NCBI RefSeq assembly: GCF_014084045.1
Contig: NZ_CP043732.1
Span: 1,550,001-1,614,000 of the forward strand
Direction: 5' to 3'
DNA from: Microbacterium esteraromaticum
Lineage (GTDB): Bacteria; Actinomycetota; Actinomycetes; Actinomycetales; Microbacteriaceae
Length of the DNA: 64,000 nt
The notes beneath the pieces are model-generated. The model did not search any database. It was given only the letters and a program-made list of their open reading frames with translations, and was not told the DNA's origin. Every line of letters starts with the position of its first letter. The first letter of the stretch is position 1. A program made the position numbers and the translations under genes. Below, in pieces: positions 35,161-43,412 of this stretch.

Positions 35161-37541
35161 CCGTTCCTCAGACCGCCTCCCGCCTGCGACGCGGATGGGT
35201 CATCGACCTCGCCGCCGTCGCCGCGCTGCTGATCACCGCGCTGGTCGGGTTCTGGACCACCTTCGCCGGCCCGAGCTTCCTGCTCGCCGCCGTCGGCGGC
35301 GTGGTGCTCGGCCTCGCCATCGCTGCGCTGTGCGCGTGGCGCGGCTGGGGCATCCTCATCGTGACGGGCGCGACCGTCGTCGCGTACTTCCTGTTCGGCG
35401 GCGCTCTCGCCTTGCCGCACACGGCCCTTCTCGGCGTGATCCCCACGCTCGACACTCTCGCCGCGCTCGCCTCCGGTGTGGTGACGTCGTGGAAGCAGCT
35501 GCTCACCACCGTGGCACCCGTCTCCGCCGCCGACGGCCATCTGCTGGTGCCGTTCCTGATCGCCCTGGTCTCGAGCGTCCTCGCCGCATCTCTCGCCCTG
35601 CGCCTTCGCCGGCTCGCCTGGTCGCTGCTGCCGATCATCGGCACCCTCTTCCTGGTGATCGCGCTCGGCGTGCCCACCGCGGCCTTCCCGCTCGTCCAGG
35701 GCATCGTCATCGCCGCCGTCGCCGCGATCTGGCTGTCGCTGCGCGCGTGGTGGGCCCCCCAGTCGTCTGCGGTGAACGTCGCCGAGGCAGACCCGTCGCG
35801 TGCCAGGTACATGCGCATCCGCCGCCTCGTGGGCAGCGCGATCGTGATCGCCGTCGCGGCCGGCGCCGGTGCCGGTGTGAACGCGGTGACCGCAGACGCC
35901 GGGCCGCGCAACGTGTTCCGCGACGCCATCATCCCCCCGTTCAACATCCGCGACTACGCGAGCCCGCTGCAGAGCTTCCGCAAGACCGTGCGCGACCAGA
36001 AGACCAAGAAGCTGTTCACGGTCACCGGACTGCCCGAGGAGGGCCGCGTGCGCCTGGCCGCGATGGACGGCTGGGACGGCGTGGTCTACAACGTGACCGA
36101 TGGCGGCCCCGGTTCGTCGAGCGCGTTCCTGCCGCTGCGCAGCGACATGGCGACGGGTGTCGAGGGCGTGCCCGCCCAGCTGCGCTTCGAGATCGCCGAC
36201 TACTCGGGCGTCTGGCTTCCCGGTGCGAGCGTCGTCGACGATGTGCGCTTCGACGGGGACCGTGCTGACGAGCTGCGCCGCAGCGCCTACAGCAACCCCG
36301 CGACCGACACGACGATCGTCACCGCCGGCCTGAAGAAGGGCGACGCGTACACCGTCGATGCCGTCATCGTTCCGAAGATCAGCGATGAGCAGCTCAAGGA
36401 GGCGAAGTTCGCCAACATACGTCAGAAGGTGTCGCCGTACTCGCCTGAGGACCTCTCGGCGACCGCGGCCGACATCGTCACCGACGCCGAGACGCCCATC
36501 GAGCAGGCACGGGCGCTCGAGACGTACTTCGCCGACGGCGGCTTCTTCAGCCACGGGCTCGAGGGCGAGGTCATGTCGCGCGCCGGGCACACCGCTGAGC
36601 GCATCAGCACCCTCTTGGGCGGCGATCAGATGATCGGCGACGACGAGCAGTACGCGGTCGCGATGGCGCTCGCGGCGCAGGAGATCGGGATGCCCGTGCG
36701 CATCGTCATGGGCTACTACCCCGACGCCGACCGCAAGAAGGATCCCGTGTTCACCGCCACCGGCGACGACGTGCACGCATGGGTCGAGATCGCCTTCGAG
36801 GGCTTCGGCTGGGTGCCGTTCGACCCGACGCCGCCCGAGGACAAGGTGCCCCAGGACCAGAACACCAAGCCGCGCGTCGATCCGAAGCCGCAGGTGCTGC
36901 AGCCCCCGCCTCCGCCGCAGGAGCCGGTCGACCTGCCACCGACGGTGCCCGACGACCGAAAGGCGGAGGACGAGAGCCTGAACGTGCTCGGCATCATCGG
37001 GATGATCCTGGCGATCGCGGGCATCTCGCTCGGGATCCTGCTGCTGCTCGCCTCGCCGTTCATCGTGATCGGCGCGTGGAAGGCGGCGAAGCGTCGTGCT
37101 CGACGCAACGCCGAGCGCCACTCCGATCGGATCAGCGGCGGGTGGGAGGAGCTGACCGACCGCGCGATCGATCACGGCGCCCGTATCGCCCCCGGCGGCA
37201 CGCGTGTCGAAGAGGCCGGTGTCGTGGCATCCACCCTCACGCTGCCCGCGGCGACGGTCCTCGCACAGCGCGCCGACGGCCAGGTCTTCGGACCGGGCGA
37301 GCCGACCGCCGAGGATGTCGACGCCTTCTGGCGCGAGGTCGACGAAGCGGTGGGCCACATGCGCGGCGCCACCACATTCTGGGGCCGGGCGAAGGCACGA
37401 CTCAGCCTTCGCTCGCTGACAGGCAACGGCAGAATGAGCCAGCGCGTGCAGGAACTGAAGGACGCCGCCGCCGCGCGCGTGCGGCGTGAACCTGGCAACA
37501 TCGACAAGAACCCCCCGAAGTCCGAGAGCGAGACCCCATGA
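35157..37541 (+). CDS. Transglutaminase-like multi-pass membrane protein (cluster II), Cys replaced by Asp
   Basis: A 794-aa TgpA-like protein starting at ATG 35157. About seven membrane helices fill residues 18-245; the external transglutaminase-fold domain covers ~470-565; a Pro-rich linker and a further helix near 610-635 follow, then a cytosolic tail. The expected G-x-C-E-x-Y-A reads IGDDEQYA, with Asp496 in the nucleophile place, whereas His540 (DDVHAWVEI) and Asp556 (VPFDPTP) are kept. The Cys loss is shared with the cluster I paralogue, but this copy keeps the other two triad positions. A cysteine-dependent cross-linking or protease activity is therefore doubtful. Overlaps by 4 nt with genes on both sides. 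Confidence 0.9.
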   Translation: MTVPQTASRLRRGWVIDLAAVAALLITALVGFWTTFAGPSFLLAAVGGVVLGLAIAALCAWRGWGILIVTGATVVAYFLFGGALALPHTALLGVIPTLDTLAALASGVVTSWKQLLTTVAPVSAADGHLLVPFLIALVSSVLAASLALRLRRLAWSLLPIIGTLFLVIALGVPTAAFPLVQGIVIAAVAAIWLSLRAWWAPQSSAVNVAEADPSRARYMRIRRLVGSAIVIAVAAGAGAGVNAVTADAGPRNVFRDAIIPPFNIRDYASPLQSFRKTVRDQKTKKLFTVTGLPEEGRVRLAAMDGWDGVVYNVTDGGPGSSSAFLPLRSDMATGVEGVPAQLRFEIADYSGVWLPGASVVDDVRFDGDRADELRRSAYSNPATDTTIVTAGLKKGDAYTVDAVIVPKISDEQLKEAKFANIRQKVSPYSPEDLSATAADIVTDAETPIEQARALETYFADGGFFSHGLEGEVMSRAGHTAERISTLLGGDQMIGDDEQYAVAMALAAQEIGMPVRIVMGYYPDADRKKDPVFTATGDDVHAWVEIAFEGFGWVPFDPTPPEDKVPQDQNTKPRVDPKPQVLQPPPPPQEPVDLPPTVPDDRKAEDESLNVLGIIGMILAIAGISLGILLLLASPFIVIGAWKAAKRRARRNAERHSDRISGGWEELTDRAIDHGARIAPGGTRVEEAGVVASTLTLPAATVLAQRADGQVFGPGEPTAEDVDAFWREVDEAVGHMRGATTFWGRAKARLSLRSLTGNGRMSQRVQELKDAAAARVRREPGNIDKNPPKSESETP

Positions 37542-38911
37542 CGACGATTCCCCCCGGCGCGGTCGCGCCGATCAGGCGACGGGTGATCGCCTACGTCATC
37601 GACGCGCTCATCGCCGCTGTGCTGCCCGTCGTCGCCACCGTCGTGATGACGGTCATGATGGTCGGCGCTCTGCAGAACCCCGAGAACGCCGCGGGCGCAC
37701 TGGCGTCGGTGGCCGTGACCGGCGGTGTCTTCGGACTGCTGATCCTCGGCTGGTTCATCGTCTACACGCTCATGCAGACCGGCAGGGGCTCGATCGGGAT
37801 GCGGGCTCAGGGCATCCGCCTGGCGGGCGCCGCAGACCTCGCGCCCGTGTCATTCTGGCGAGCGCTGCTGCGGAACATCGTCTTCTCGGTCACCGGGGCG
37901 TTCGTGGTGGGGATGTTCTCGCCGCTGTTCGACGGCACCGGCCGCTACCAGGGATGGCACGACAAGGCAGCAGGAGCGGTGATGCTGGATGCCGCATCGG
38001 CACCGGCGCCCGTCTCGTCGCCGGCCGCGCCGGCGGTGCCCGCGCCTCCCGTCGCGCCGTCGGGCTCGATGGCCACCGATCACGCCGGGCAGCCGACGTC
38101 GTTCGCCCCGCCGCTGCCGACCGCCTTCCCGCAGCCGACGCGCGAGGCGCCCCCTCTGCCGAGCGCCTTCCCCGACGAGACCGTCGTCGCTCAGCGCGCC
38201 GGCACCTCCGGCGCATCGCAGGCGCCCGATGAGACGCTGATCGCGCCGCAGGGAGGCGAGGGGCTTCCCAGCGACCCGCTGATCTCGTTCGTGCCCGGTG
38301 TGACACAGCCCGGCCCGCCTGCTCCCGCGACCGCGGAGCCGACGCCGCCGACGTCGACGTTCGCCGCGCCGACGCCCGCACAGCCCCCCGCCCCGGCTGC
38401 TCCTCCTGCTCCCGCCGCCGCGCCGGCAGAGGCTCCCGCCCCCGCGGCCCCAGCGGCTCCCGCCCCCGCGGCCCCAACGGCTCCCGCCCCCGCGGCCCCA
38501 ACGGCTCCCGCCCCCGCGGCCGCTGTGCCTCCGACGGCGTTCCCGCACGATGATGACGACATCGAATCCACGCGCATCAGCGTCCCCGGCCACCGTCTGG
38601 TGTTCACCTGGGACGACGGCCAGCGGGTGACGGTCTCGGGCCGCACGGTCTTCGGGCGCAACCCCGCACAGGATCCCGGCGCGGTCGTCGTAGCCGTCCG
38701 CGACGAGACGCTCTCGCTGTCGAAGACGCACTTCGAGGCGGCCTCCGAGCCCTCGGGCGGCTGGATCATGGATCGCGAGTCCACCAACGGCACCGTCGTC
38801 GTCCGCGACGGCGTGCGCATCGCCTGCCCTCCTGGGCAGCGCATCCCGGTGCGGCTGGGCGACGCGATCGAGATCGGCGACCGGATCGTGACGATCGGCG
38901 GGTACGCGTGA
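37538..38911 (+). CDS. RDD-family membrane domain fused to a C-terminal FHA domain
   Basis: A 457-aa protein. Residues ~8-140 form an RDD domain (RRRVIAYVIDALIAAVLP, then GSIGMRAQGIRL and YQGWHDKAAGAV), with about three membrane helices. A long Pro/Ala linker (about 145-345) contains acidic-Thr-hydrophobic sites (PDETVVAQR, PDETLIAPQ). The last ~105 residues are an FHA domain (VFGRNPAQDPG, LSKTHFEA, RESTNGTVVV) preceded by DIESTRISVPG. It takes the place of the DUF5684-FHA protein of cluster I and is probably a membrane-tethered phosphothreonine reader. A second RDD-FHA gene lies at 43409. Confidence 0.88.
   Translation: MTTIPPGAVAPIRRRVIAYVIDALIAAVLPVVATVVMTVMMVGALQNPENAAGALASVAVTGGVFGLLILGWFIVYTLMQTGRGSIGMRAQGIRLAGAADLAPVSFWRALLRNIVFSVTGAFVVGMFSPLFDGTGRYQGWHDKAAGAVMLDAASAPAPVSSPAAPAVPAPPVAPSGSMATDHAGQPTSFAPPLPTAFPQPTREAPPLPSAFPDETVVAQRAGTSGASQAPDETLIAPQGGEGLPSDPLISFVPGVTQPGPPAPATAEPTPPTSTFAAPTPAQPPAPAAPPAPAAAPAEAPAPAAPAAPAPAAPTAPAPAAPTAPAPAAAVPPTAFPHDDDDIESTRISVPGHRLVFTWDDGQRVTVSGRTVFGRNPAQDPGAVVVAVRDETLSLSKTHFEAASEPSGGWIMDRESTNGTVVVRDGVRIACPPGQRIPVRLGDAIEIGDRIVTIGGYA
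38432..38521 (+). repeat. 24-bp tandem repeats encoding an Ala/Pro linker
   Basis: Three full units and a partial fourth of GCTCCCGCCCCCGCGGCCCC plus four bases (A-G/A-C-G), coding for APAPAAPA/T. They lie in the linker between the RDD and FHA domains. Confidence 0.85.
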
Positions 38912-39717
38912 GCGCTCCGGTCCTCGTCAACAGCGGTGCCGCCACCCACACCGGGCGTCGGCGGGTGCTCAACGAAGATGCCCAGTTGGCATCCGCCCCC
39001 GTGTTCATCGTCGCCGACGGCATGGGCGGTCACGAGGCGGGAGAGCGGGCCAGTGCCGCCGTGGTCGATGAGTTCGCGACCCTCGTCGGGCGTGATGCGC
39101 TCAGCCTCGACGACGTCCGCCAGACTCTGGCGCGGGCGCGCGGCGTGGTCGAGCATCTGGCGACCTCGGGCGCTTCACGCGCCGGCACCACCCTCAGCGG
39201 CGTCGTGATCTCGTCGGTCGACGGTCTCGGCTACTGGCTCGCGATGAACATCGGCGATTCGAGGACCTACCGGCTGGCGGACGGCGAGATGGAGCGCATC
39301 ACGGTCGATCACTCGGTCATCCAGGAGCTCCTCGACTCGGGCGAGCTCACCGCCGAGGAGGCGCTTCACGACACGCGCCGCAACATCATCACGCGCGCCA
39401 TCGGAGCAGGCAGCACGGGTGACGCCGACTTCTGGCTCTTCCCTGCCGAGCGCGGGGATCGGATGCTGGTGTGCTCGGACGGACTGACGTCGGAGCTGGG
39501 CGAGGCGCGCATCCGCGAGGTGCTGCAGAGCGAGCCAGACCCGCAGCGCGCCGCGGCGCAGCTCACAGCCGAGGCCGTGGAGGCTGGTGGCCGTGACAAC
39601 ATCACCGTCGTGGTGGTCGACGCGATCTCGGTCGCCTCGCGGCCAGGCACGATCGTGCTCTCGGACGTCGATGACGACACCAGACCGAGGGAATCATTGA
39701 ATGGAGGGGTTCGATGA
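38908..39717 (+). CDS. PP2C-family Ser/Thr protein phosphatase (cluster II)
   Basis: A 269-aa PP2C phosphatase starting at GTG 38908 in a 4-nt overlap with the RDD-FHA gene. Metal-site motifs: RRVLNEDAQL, VADGMGGHEAGE, GDSRTYR, SDGLTSELGE and GGRDNITVVV. No membrane segment. It is the expected antagonist of kinase II (41065), encoded two genes downstream, and a paralogue of 18974. Confidence 0.95.
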   Translation: MSAPVLVNSGAATHTGRRRVLNEDAQLASAPVFIVADGMGGHEAGERASAAVVDEFATLVGRDALSLDDVRQTLARARGVVEHLATSGASRAGTTLSGVVISSVDGLGYWLAMNIGDSRTYRLADGEMERITVDHSVIQELLDSGELTAEEALHDTRRNIITRAIGAGSTGDADFWLFPAERGDRMLVCSDGLTSELGEARIREVLQSEPDPQRAAAQLTAEAVEAGGRDNITVVVVDAISVASRPGTIVLSDVDDDTRPRESLNGGVR

Positions 39718-41068
39718 ACCAGTTCGCATACCGACCCGGCACCTGGCAGGTGATCGTGGAGGACGGCGGTCTGATCGCAGTCCCCGGAGACGTGTCCGCC
39801 GAGCGGATCGACACGCTGATCGGGATGATGCGCGAGGACTCCGTGCAGCTGACCGAGGTCATCGACGTCCTGACTGCGGGATCGATCGCGAGGCTGGGCT
39901 CGTTCGCCGTCGCGCTCATCGGCCCCGACTTCGCACGCTTCGCCGTGCGAGGAGACATCGTGCTGCAGGTCAGCGGCGCCGATGGCGACGAGACCGTCTC
40001 GGGTGCCGACATCAGCACCTGGGCGGAGCGGTACATCGCCCAGCCGCGCAGCTTCACCGTCGCACTCGAGGAAGGCCCATCCGCTGCGTCGCTCAGCGTG
40101 CGCTCGGGCGTGGTCCTCGCCTCGGCGGTGTCGCTCGGCGAGAGCGGCGAGCGGGCGTCTCGCGCGACGGACGCCGCAGGCGCGGAGCAGTCCGCCCCTG
40201 CGCCCGCCGATGCCGAGACCGGGGCGGGTGCGCCCTGGCCGTCCGCCGTCGATGTGCCGGCCGTGCGGCCAGATGCCGTCGAGCCGGATGCCGCGGAGCC
40301 GCTGCCCGTCGAGTCGGAGCCCGTCGAGTCGGAGCCCGTCGAGTCGGAGCCCGTCGAGTCGGAGCCCGCGGATGCCGCGGATGCCGCGGTCGTGGCGCCG
40401 GAGCCCGTCGCCACCGAACCCGTCGCCACGAATGCCGCGGAGCCCGAGGCGGTCGAGCAGGAGGAAGCCCCTGATCCGGCCGCGCACGATGCGGGCTTCC
40501 CGACCCTGATCCCGAACGAGTTCACGTTCGCTCCCCCTGTGACCGACGACGAGTCGCTCGAGGCGACGATCCACGCGGCGCCGTCCGCACCTCCCGCGCC
40601 GTCCGCCCCATCACTCGGCGACCATGACGGCGCGACCATCTCGGTGGCCGAGCTGCGTCGCCTGCGGGGGAGACAGCGGGTCCTGACGCCCCGACGGCCG
40701 TGCTGCCGACCGTCGAGCCGTCCGCCTCGCACGGGCGTGCCCGCATGTCGACCGGTCAGGTCGTCGAGCTCGACCGCACCGTGATCATCGGCCGCCGACC
40801 GCGCGCGACGCGCGCCAGCGGCGACAACATGCCGCACCTGGTCGCCGTCGAGAGCCCTGAGCAGGACATCTCGCGCAGCCACCTCGAGATCCGGCCAGAG
40901 GGCGACTCCGTCGTCGTCATCGATCTGCACACCACCAACGGATCGACTCTCCTCCGCCCGGGCGCGGATCCCGTGCGCCTGCACCCTGGTGAGCAGACCC
41001 TCGTGCTCAGCGGCGATGTCGTGGATCTCGGCGACGGGGTCACCGTGCTCTTCGAGGGCCTCACATGA
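39714..41068 (+). pseudogene. FHA-domain protein with acidic/VESEP linker, interrupted by a -1 frameshift in a G-run
   Basis: The ATG at 39714 follows AATGGAGGGG and overlaps the PP2C stop. Residues 1-130 form an unrecognised alpha/beta domain (WQVIVEDGGLIAVPGD...). A long acidic linker with four PVESE repeats and several likely phosphoacceptor sites (LEATIHAAP, GATISVAEL) follows. The frame is then lost: it reads on to a spurious stop at 40782-40784, while a complete FHA domain (VELDRTVIIGRRP, ISRSHLEI, HTTNGSTLL) continues in another frame to 41066-41068. Adding one G to the GGGGG run at 40666-40670 rejoins the parts into a ~451-aa protein. Either the gene is broken, or phase-variable, or the assembly dropped a base. 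The downstream kinase start overlaps the FHA stop, so the intact form is clearly ancestral. Confidence 0.8.
40305..40364 (+). repeat. Four 15-bp tandem repeats encoding PVESE
   Basis: Four exact copies of CCCGTCGAGTCGGAG in the acidic linker of the frameshifted FHA gene. Copy number is likely to vary between strains. Confidence 0.9.
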
Positions 41069-42702
41069 GTCGCACGCCCTCGCCGCCGCCCACGCTGCCC
41101 GGGTTCACCTACCTCCAGCCGCTCGGCGCAGGCGGATTCGCCGATGTGTTCCTGTACGAGCAGGAGATGCCGCGCCGCAAGGTCGCGGTCAAGGTGCTGC
41201 TCGCCGACCGGATCACCACGGGAGCTGCGCAGGAGTTCACCGACGAGGCCAACGTGATGGCCATGCTGTCGACGCACCCCGCCATCGTCACCATTTACCA
41301 GGCGGGCGTTGCCGGCGACGGCAGGCCGTACCTCGTGATGGAGTACTGCCCTCGCCCCAACCTGCAGGCGCGCGCCCGTCGCGAGCCCTTCTCGGTAGCC
41401 GAGGCGCTGCGGGTGGGCATCCAGGTCGCCGGTGCGGTCGAGACCGCGCACCGCGCAGGCGTGCTGCACCGCGACATCAAGCCGGCGAACATCCTCGTCA
41501 CCGAGTACAACCGTCCGGCGCTCACCGACTTCGGCATCGCCTCCACCACGGGCGCCGTGACGGAGGCGGCCGGCATGTCGATCCCCTGGTCGCCGCCCGA
41601 GTCCTTCGCCGAGCCACCGCGCAGCGGCCCCCGCACCGACGTGTACGCGCTCGGCGCCACGATCTACACCCTGCTCGTGGGGCGCTCGCCCTTCGAGCGG
41701 CCGGGCGAGCGCAACACCAGCGCCGACCTCATCGAGCGCATCGAGCGCATGGCCCTGCCGCCGCTCGCGCGGGCCGACTCGCCTGCCAGCCTCCAGGCGA
41801 CGCTCGCCAGGGCGATGGCGAAGAACGCCGACGACAGGTATCCCAGCGCAGTGGCCTTCGCCCGAGCGCTGCAGAAGGTGCAGATCGAGCTGTCGCATTC
41901 GGTGACCCCGATCGACATCGTCGACGAGCACCCCTCGGCAGACGAGCTGCGTGACGACGATGACGGACTGACCCGCGTCCGCGAGGTGCAGTCCATCAGC
42001 CCCGATTCGCCGACCGCGACCCGTCCGTCGGCCGCGACGGAACCGCGTCTTCCCGCTGCGCCGCTCACCGGCATCCCGCGGTTCGAGATGCCCCAGGCGC
42101 CGTCTGCGCACGAGCACACGCAGCGGCGGCCCGCCGACCCGGCTCCCGTCGTCGTCGACGACGAGCCCACGCTCCTGCGCCCGCCGACGGTGCTCGCTCC
42201 GACCGCTCCGCAGCCGCAGCAGCCGGCGCCCGCCGAGTCTCCTCTCGCCTCCCCGGCGGTCGACGAGCCTGCCGCCGGCACGAAGCGACGGGTCTCGCCG
42301 TGGGTGTGGATCGGCGCCGCGGCGGCCGTGGTCGCGATCGGCGTCGCCATCGGGCTCGGGGGAGACCTCACGCGATCGCTGCTGCCTTCCGCGGCGCCGA
42401 CCGCCGAAGACGATGAGCCCGCTCCGCAGGATGTCGTCTCCGGTATCGTCCCGCCGGTCGACGACCTCGCGGGCACGCGCGCCGGCGACGCGGTGACGTT
42501 CACGTGGACCAATCCCGATCCCCAGGACGGCGACTCGTACATCTGGGCACAGGTCACGCTCGACGGCGTGCTGCAGGCGCAGACCACCGAGTCGACGACG
42601 GTGACGCTCGAGGGAGTGCAGCCGGGGCGCACGTGCATCGAGGTCACGCTCGTCCGAGCCGACCGCAGGTCGGCGCAAGAGGTCAGGGAGTGCGTGGAAT
42701 GA
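41065..42702 (+). CDS. Transmembrane Ser/Thr protein kinase with FN3-like ectodomain (kinase II)
   Basis: A 545-aa kinase starting at ATG 41065 in overlap with the FHA gene. Kinase motifs: LGAGGFADV, Lys43 (VAVKVLL), HRDIKPAN with Asp137, DFGIAS Asp155, and SPPESF in the APE place. The linker (about 290-405) is Pro-rich with candidate autophosphorylation sites (DEPTLLRPPTVLAP). A membrane helix at about 412-432 is followed by a ~110-residue external domain whose VTFTWTNPDPQDGDSYIW and TTVTLEGVQPGRTCIEVT strands look like one FN3 module with two Cys. There are no PASTA domains. The ectodomain could sense the FN3-rich giant proteins directly. The stop overlaps the FHA-HTH-like gene (ATGA), suggesting that protein as a close substrate. 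Confidence 0.95.
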   Translation: MSRTPSPPPTLPGFTYLQPLGAGGFADVFLYEQEMPRRKVAVKVLLADRITTGAAQEFTDEANVMAMLSTHPAIVTIYQAGVAGDGRPYLVMEYCPRPNLQARARREPFSVAEALRVGIQVAGAVETAHRAGVLHRDIKPANILVTEYNRPALTDFGIASTTGAVTEAAGMSIPWSPPESFAEPPRSGPRTDVYALGATIYTLLVGRSPFERPGERNTSADLIERIERMALPPLARADSPASLQATLARAMAKNADDRYPSAVAFARALQKVQIELSHSVTPIDIVDEHPSADELRDDDDGLTRVREVQSISPDSPTATRPSAATEPRLPAAPLTGIPRFEMPQAPSAHEHTQRRPADPAPVVVDDEPTLLRPPTVLAPTAPQPQQPAPAESPLASPAVDEPAAGTKRRVSPWVWIGAAAAVVAIGVAIGLGGDLTRSLLPSAAPTAEDDEPAPQDVVSGIVPPVDDLAGTRAGDAVTFTWTNPDPQDGDSYIWAQVTLDGVLQAQTTESTTVTLEGVQPGRTCIEVTLVRADRRSAQEVRECVE

Positions 42703-43412
42703 CCGCAGTGACCGTGGAGTTCGCGGGTGAGTACTTCCCCGTCGAACCGGATGCCGCTTTCACCGTCGGACGCGAAGGAGACCTCGAGCTCGACGACAAC
42801 CTCTTCCTGCACCGGCATTTCCTCGAGATAGCGAACGACGACGGCCTGTGGTGGCTGACGAACGTCGGCACCCGGCTGTCGGCGACGGTCACCGATTCGG
42901 CCGGCGGGGTGCAGGCATGGCTTGCGCCGGGGGCGCGGCTGCCGCTCGTCTTCGAACGCACCACGGTCGTCTTCACAGCCGGCCCGACCACCTACGAGCT
43001 GACGGTGCACGCGGACGAGCCCGCCTTCCGCGCCACACGTCGCGAGATCGAAGGCGACGGGGCGTCGACCATCGGCGCCGTGCCGCTGACCGAGAGCCAG
43101 AAGCTGCTGATCCTCGCACTCGCCGAACCACAGCTGCGCCGGGACGGAACGGGGATGAGCGAGATCCCCAGCTCGTCGAAGGCGGCGGAGCGGCTGGGGT
43201 GGACGGTCACCCGCTTCAACCGCAAGCTCGACAACGTCTGCGACAAGCTCGATCGGATCGGCGTGCCCGGCATGCGGGGCGGACAGCGCAACTTCGCCAC
43301 CAACCGCCGGGCGCGACTCGTCGAGCACGCCGTGGCGTCGCGCCTGGTGACGCGGGAGGATCTCGCCCTGCTCGACGCACCACGCAGCGAACCCGAAGGA
43401 GAGCTGGATTGA
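42699..43412 (+). CDS. Soluble FHA-like protein with C-terminal helix-turn-helix-like domain; candidate regulator
   Basis: A 237-aa protein with no membrane segment. Residues ~5-105 look like an FHA/beta-sandwich domain (FTVGREGDLELDD, LHRHFLEI, TNVGTRLSATV). Residues ~125-230 are helical: LTESQKLLILALAEPQLRR, then SSSKAAERLGWTVTRFNRKL, which reads as a helix-turn-helix/winged-helix scaffold, followed by a basic segment (RRARLVEHAVASR). This is the only gene of the two signalling clusters with a plausible DNA-binding domain. It sits directly after kinase II (4-nt overlap). I infer that it could relay phosphorylation to the ATGGGGA palindromes before the surface and secreted genes; there is no direct evidence. 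Confidence 0.7.
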   Translation: MTAVTVEFAGEYFPVEPDAAFTVGREGDLELDDNLFLHRHFLEIANDDGLWWLTNVGTRLSATVTDSAGGVQAWLAPGARLPLVFERTTVVFTAGPTTYELTVHADEPAFRATRREIEGDGASTIGAVPLTESQKLLILALAEPQLRRDGTGMSEIPSSSKAAERLGWTVTRFNRKLDNVCDKLDRIGVPGMRGGQRNFATNRRARLVEHAVASRLVTREDLALLDAPRSEPEGELD

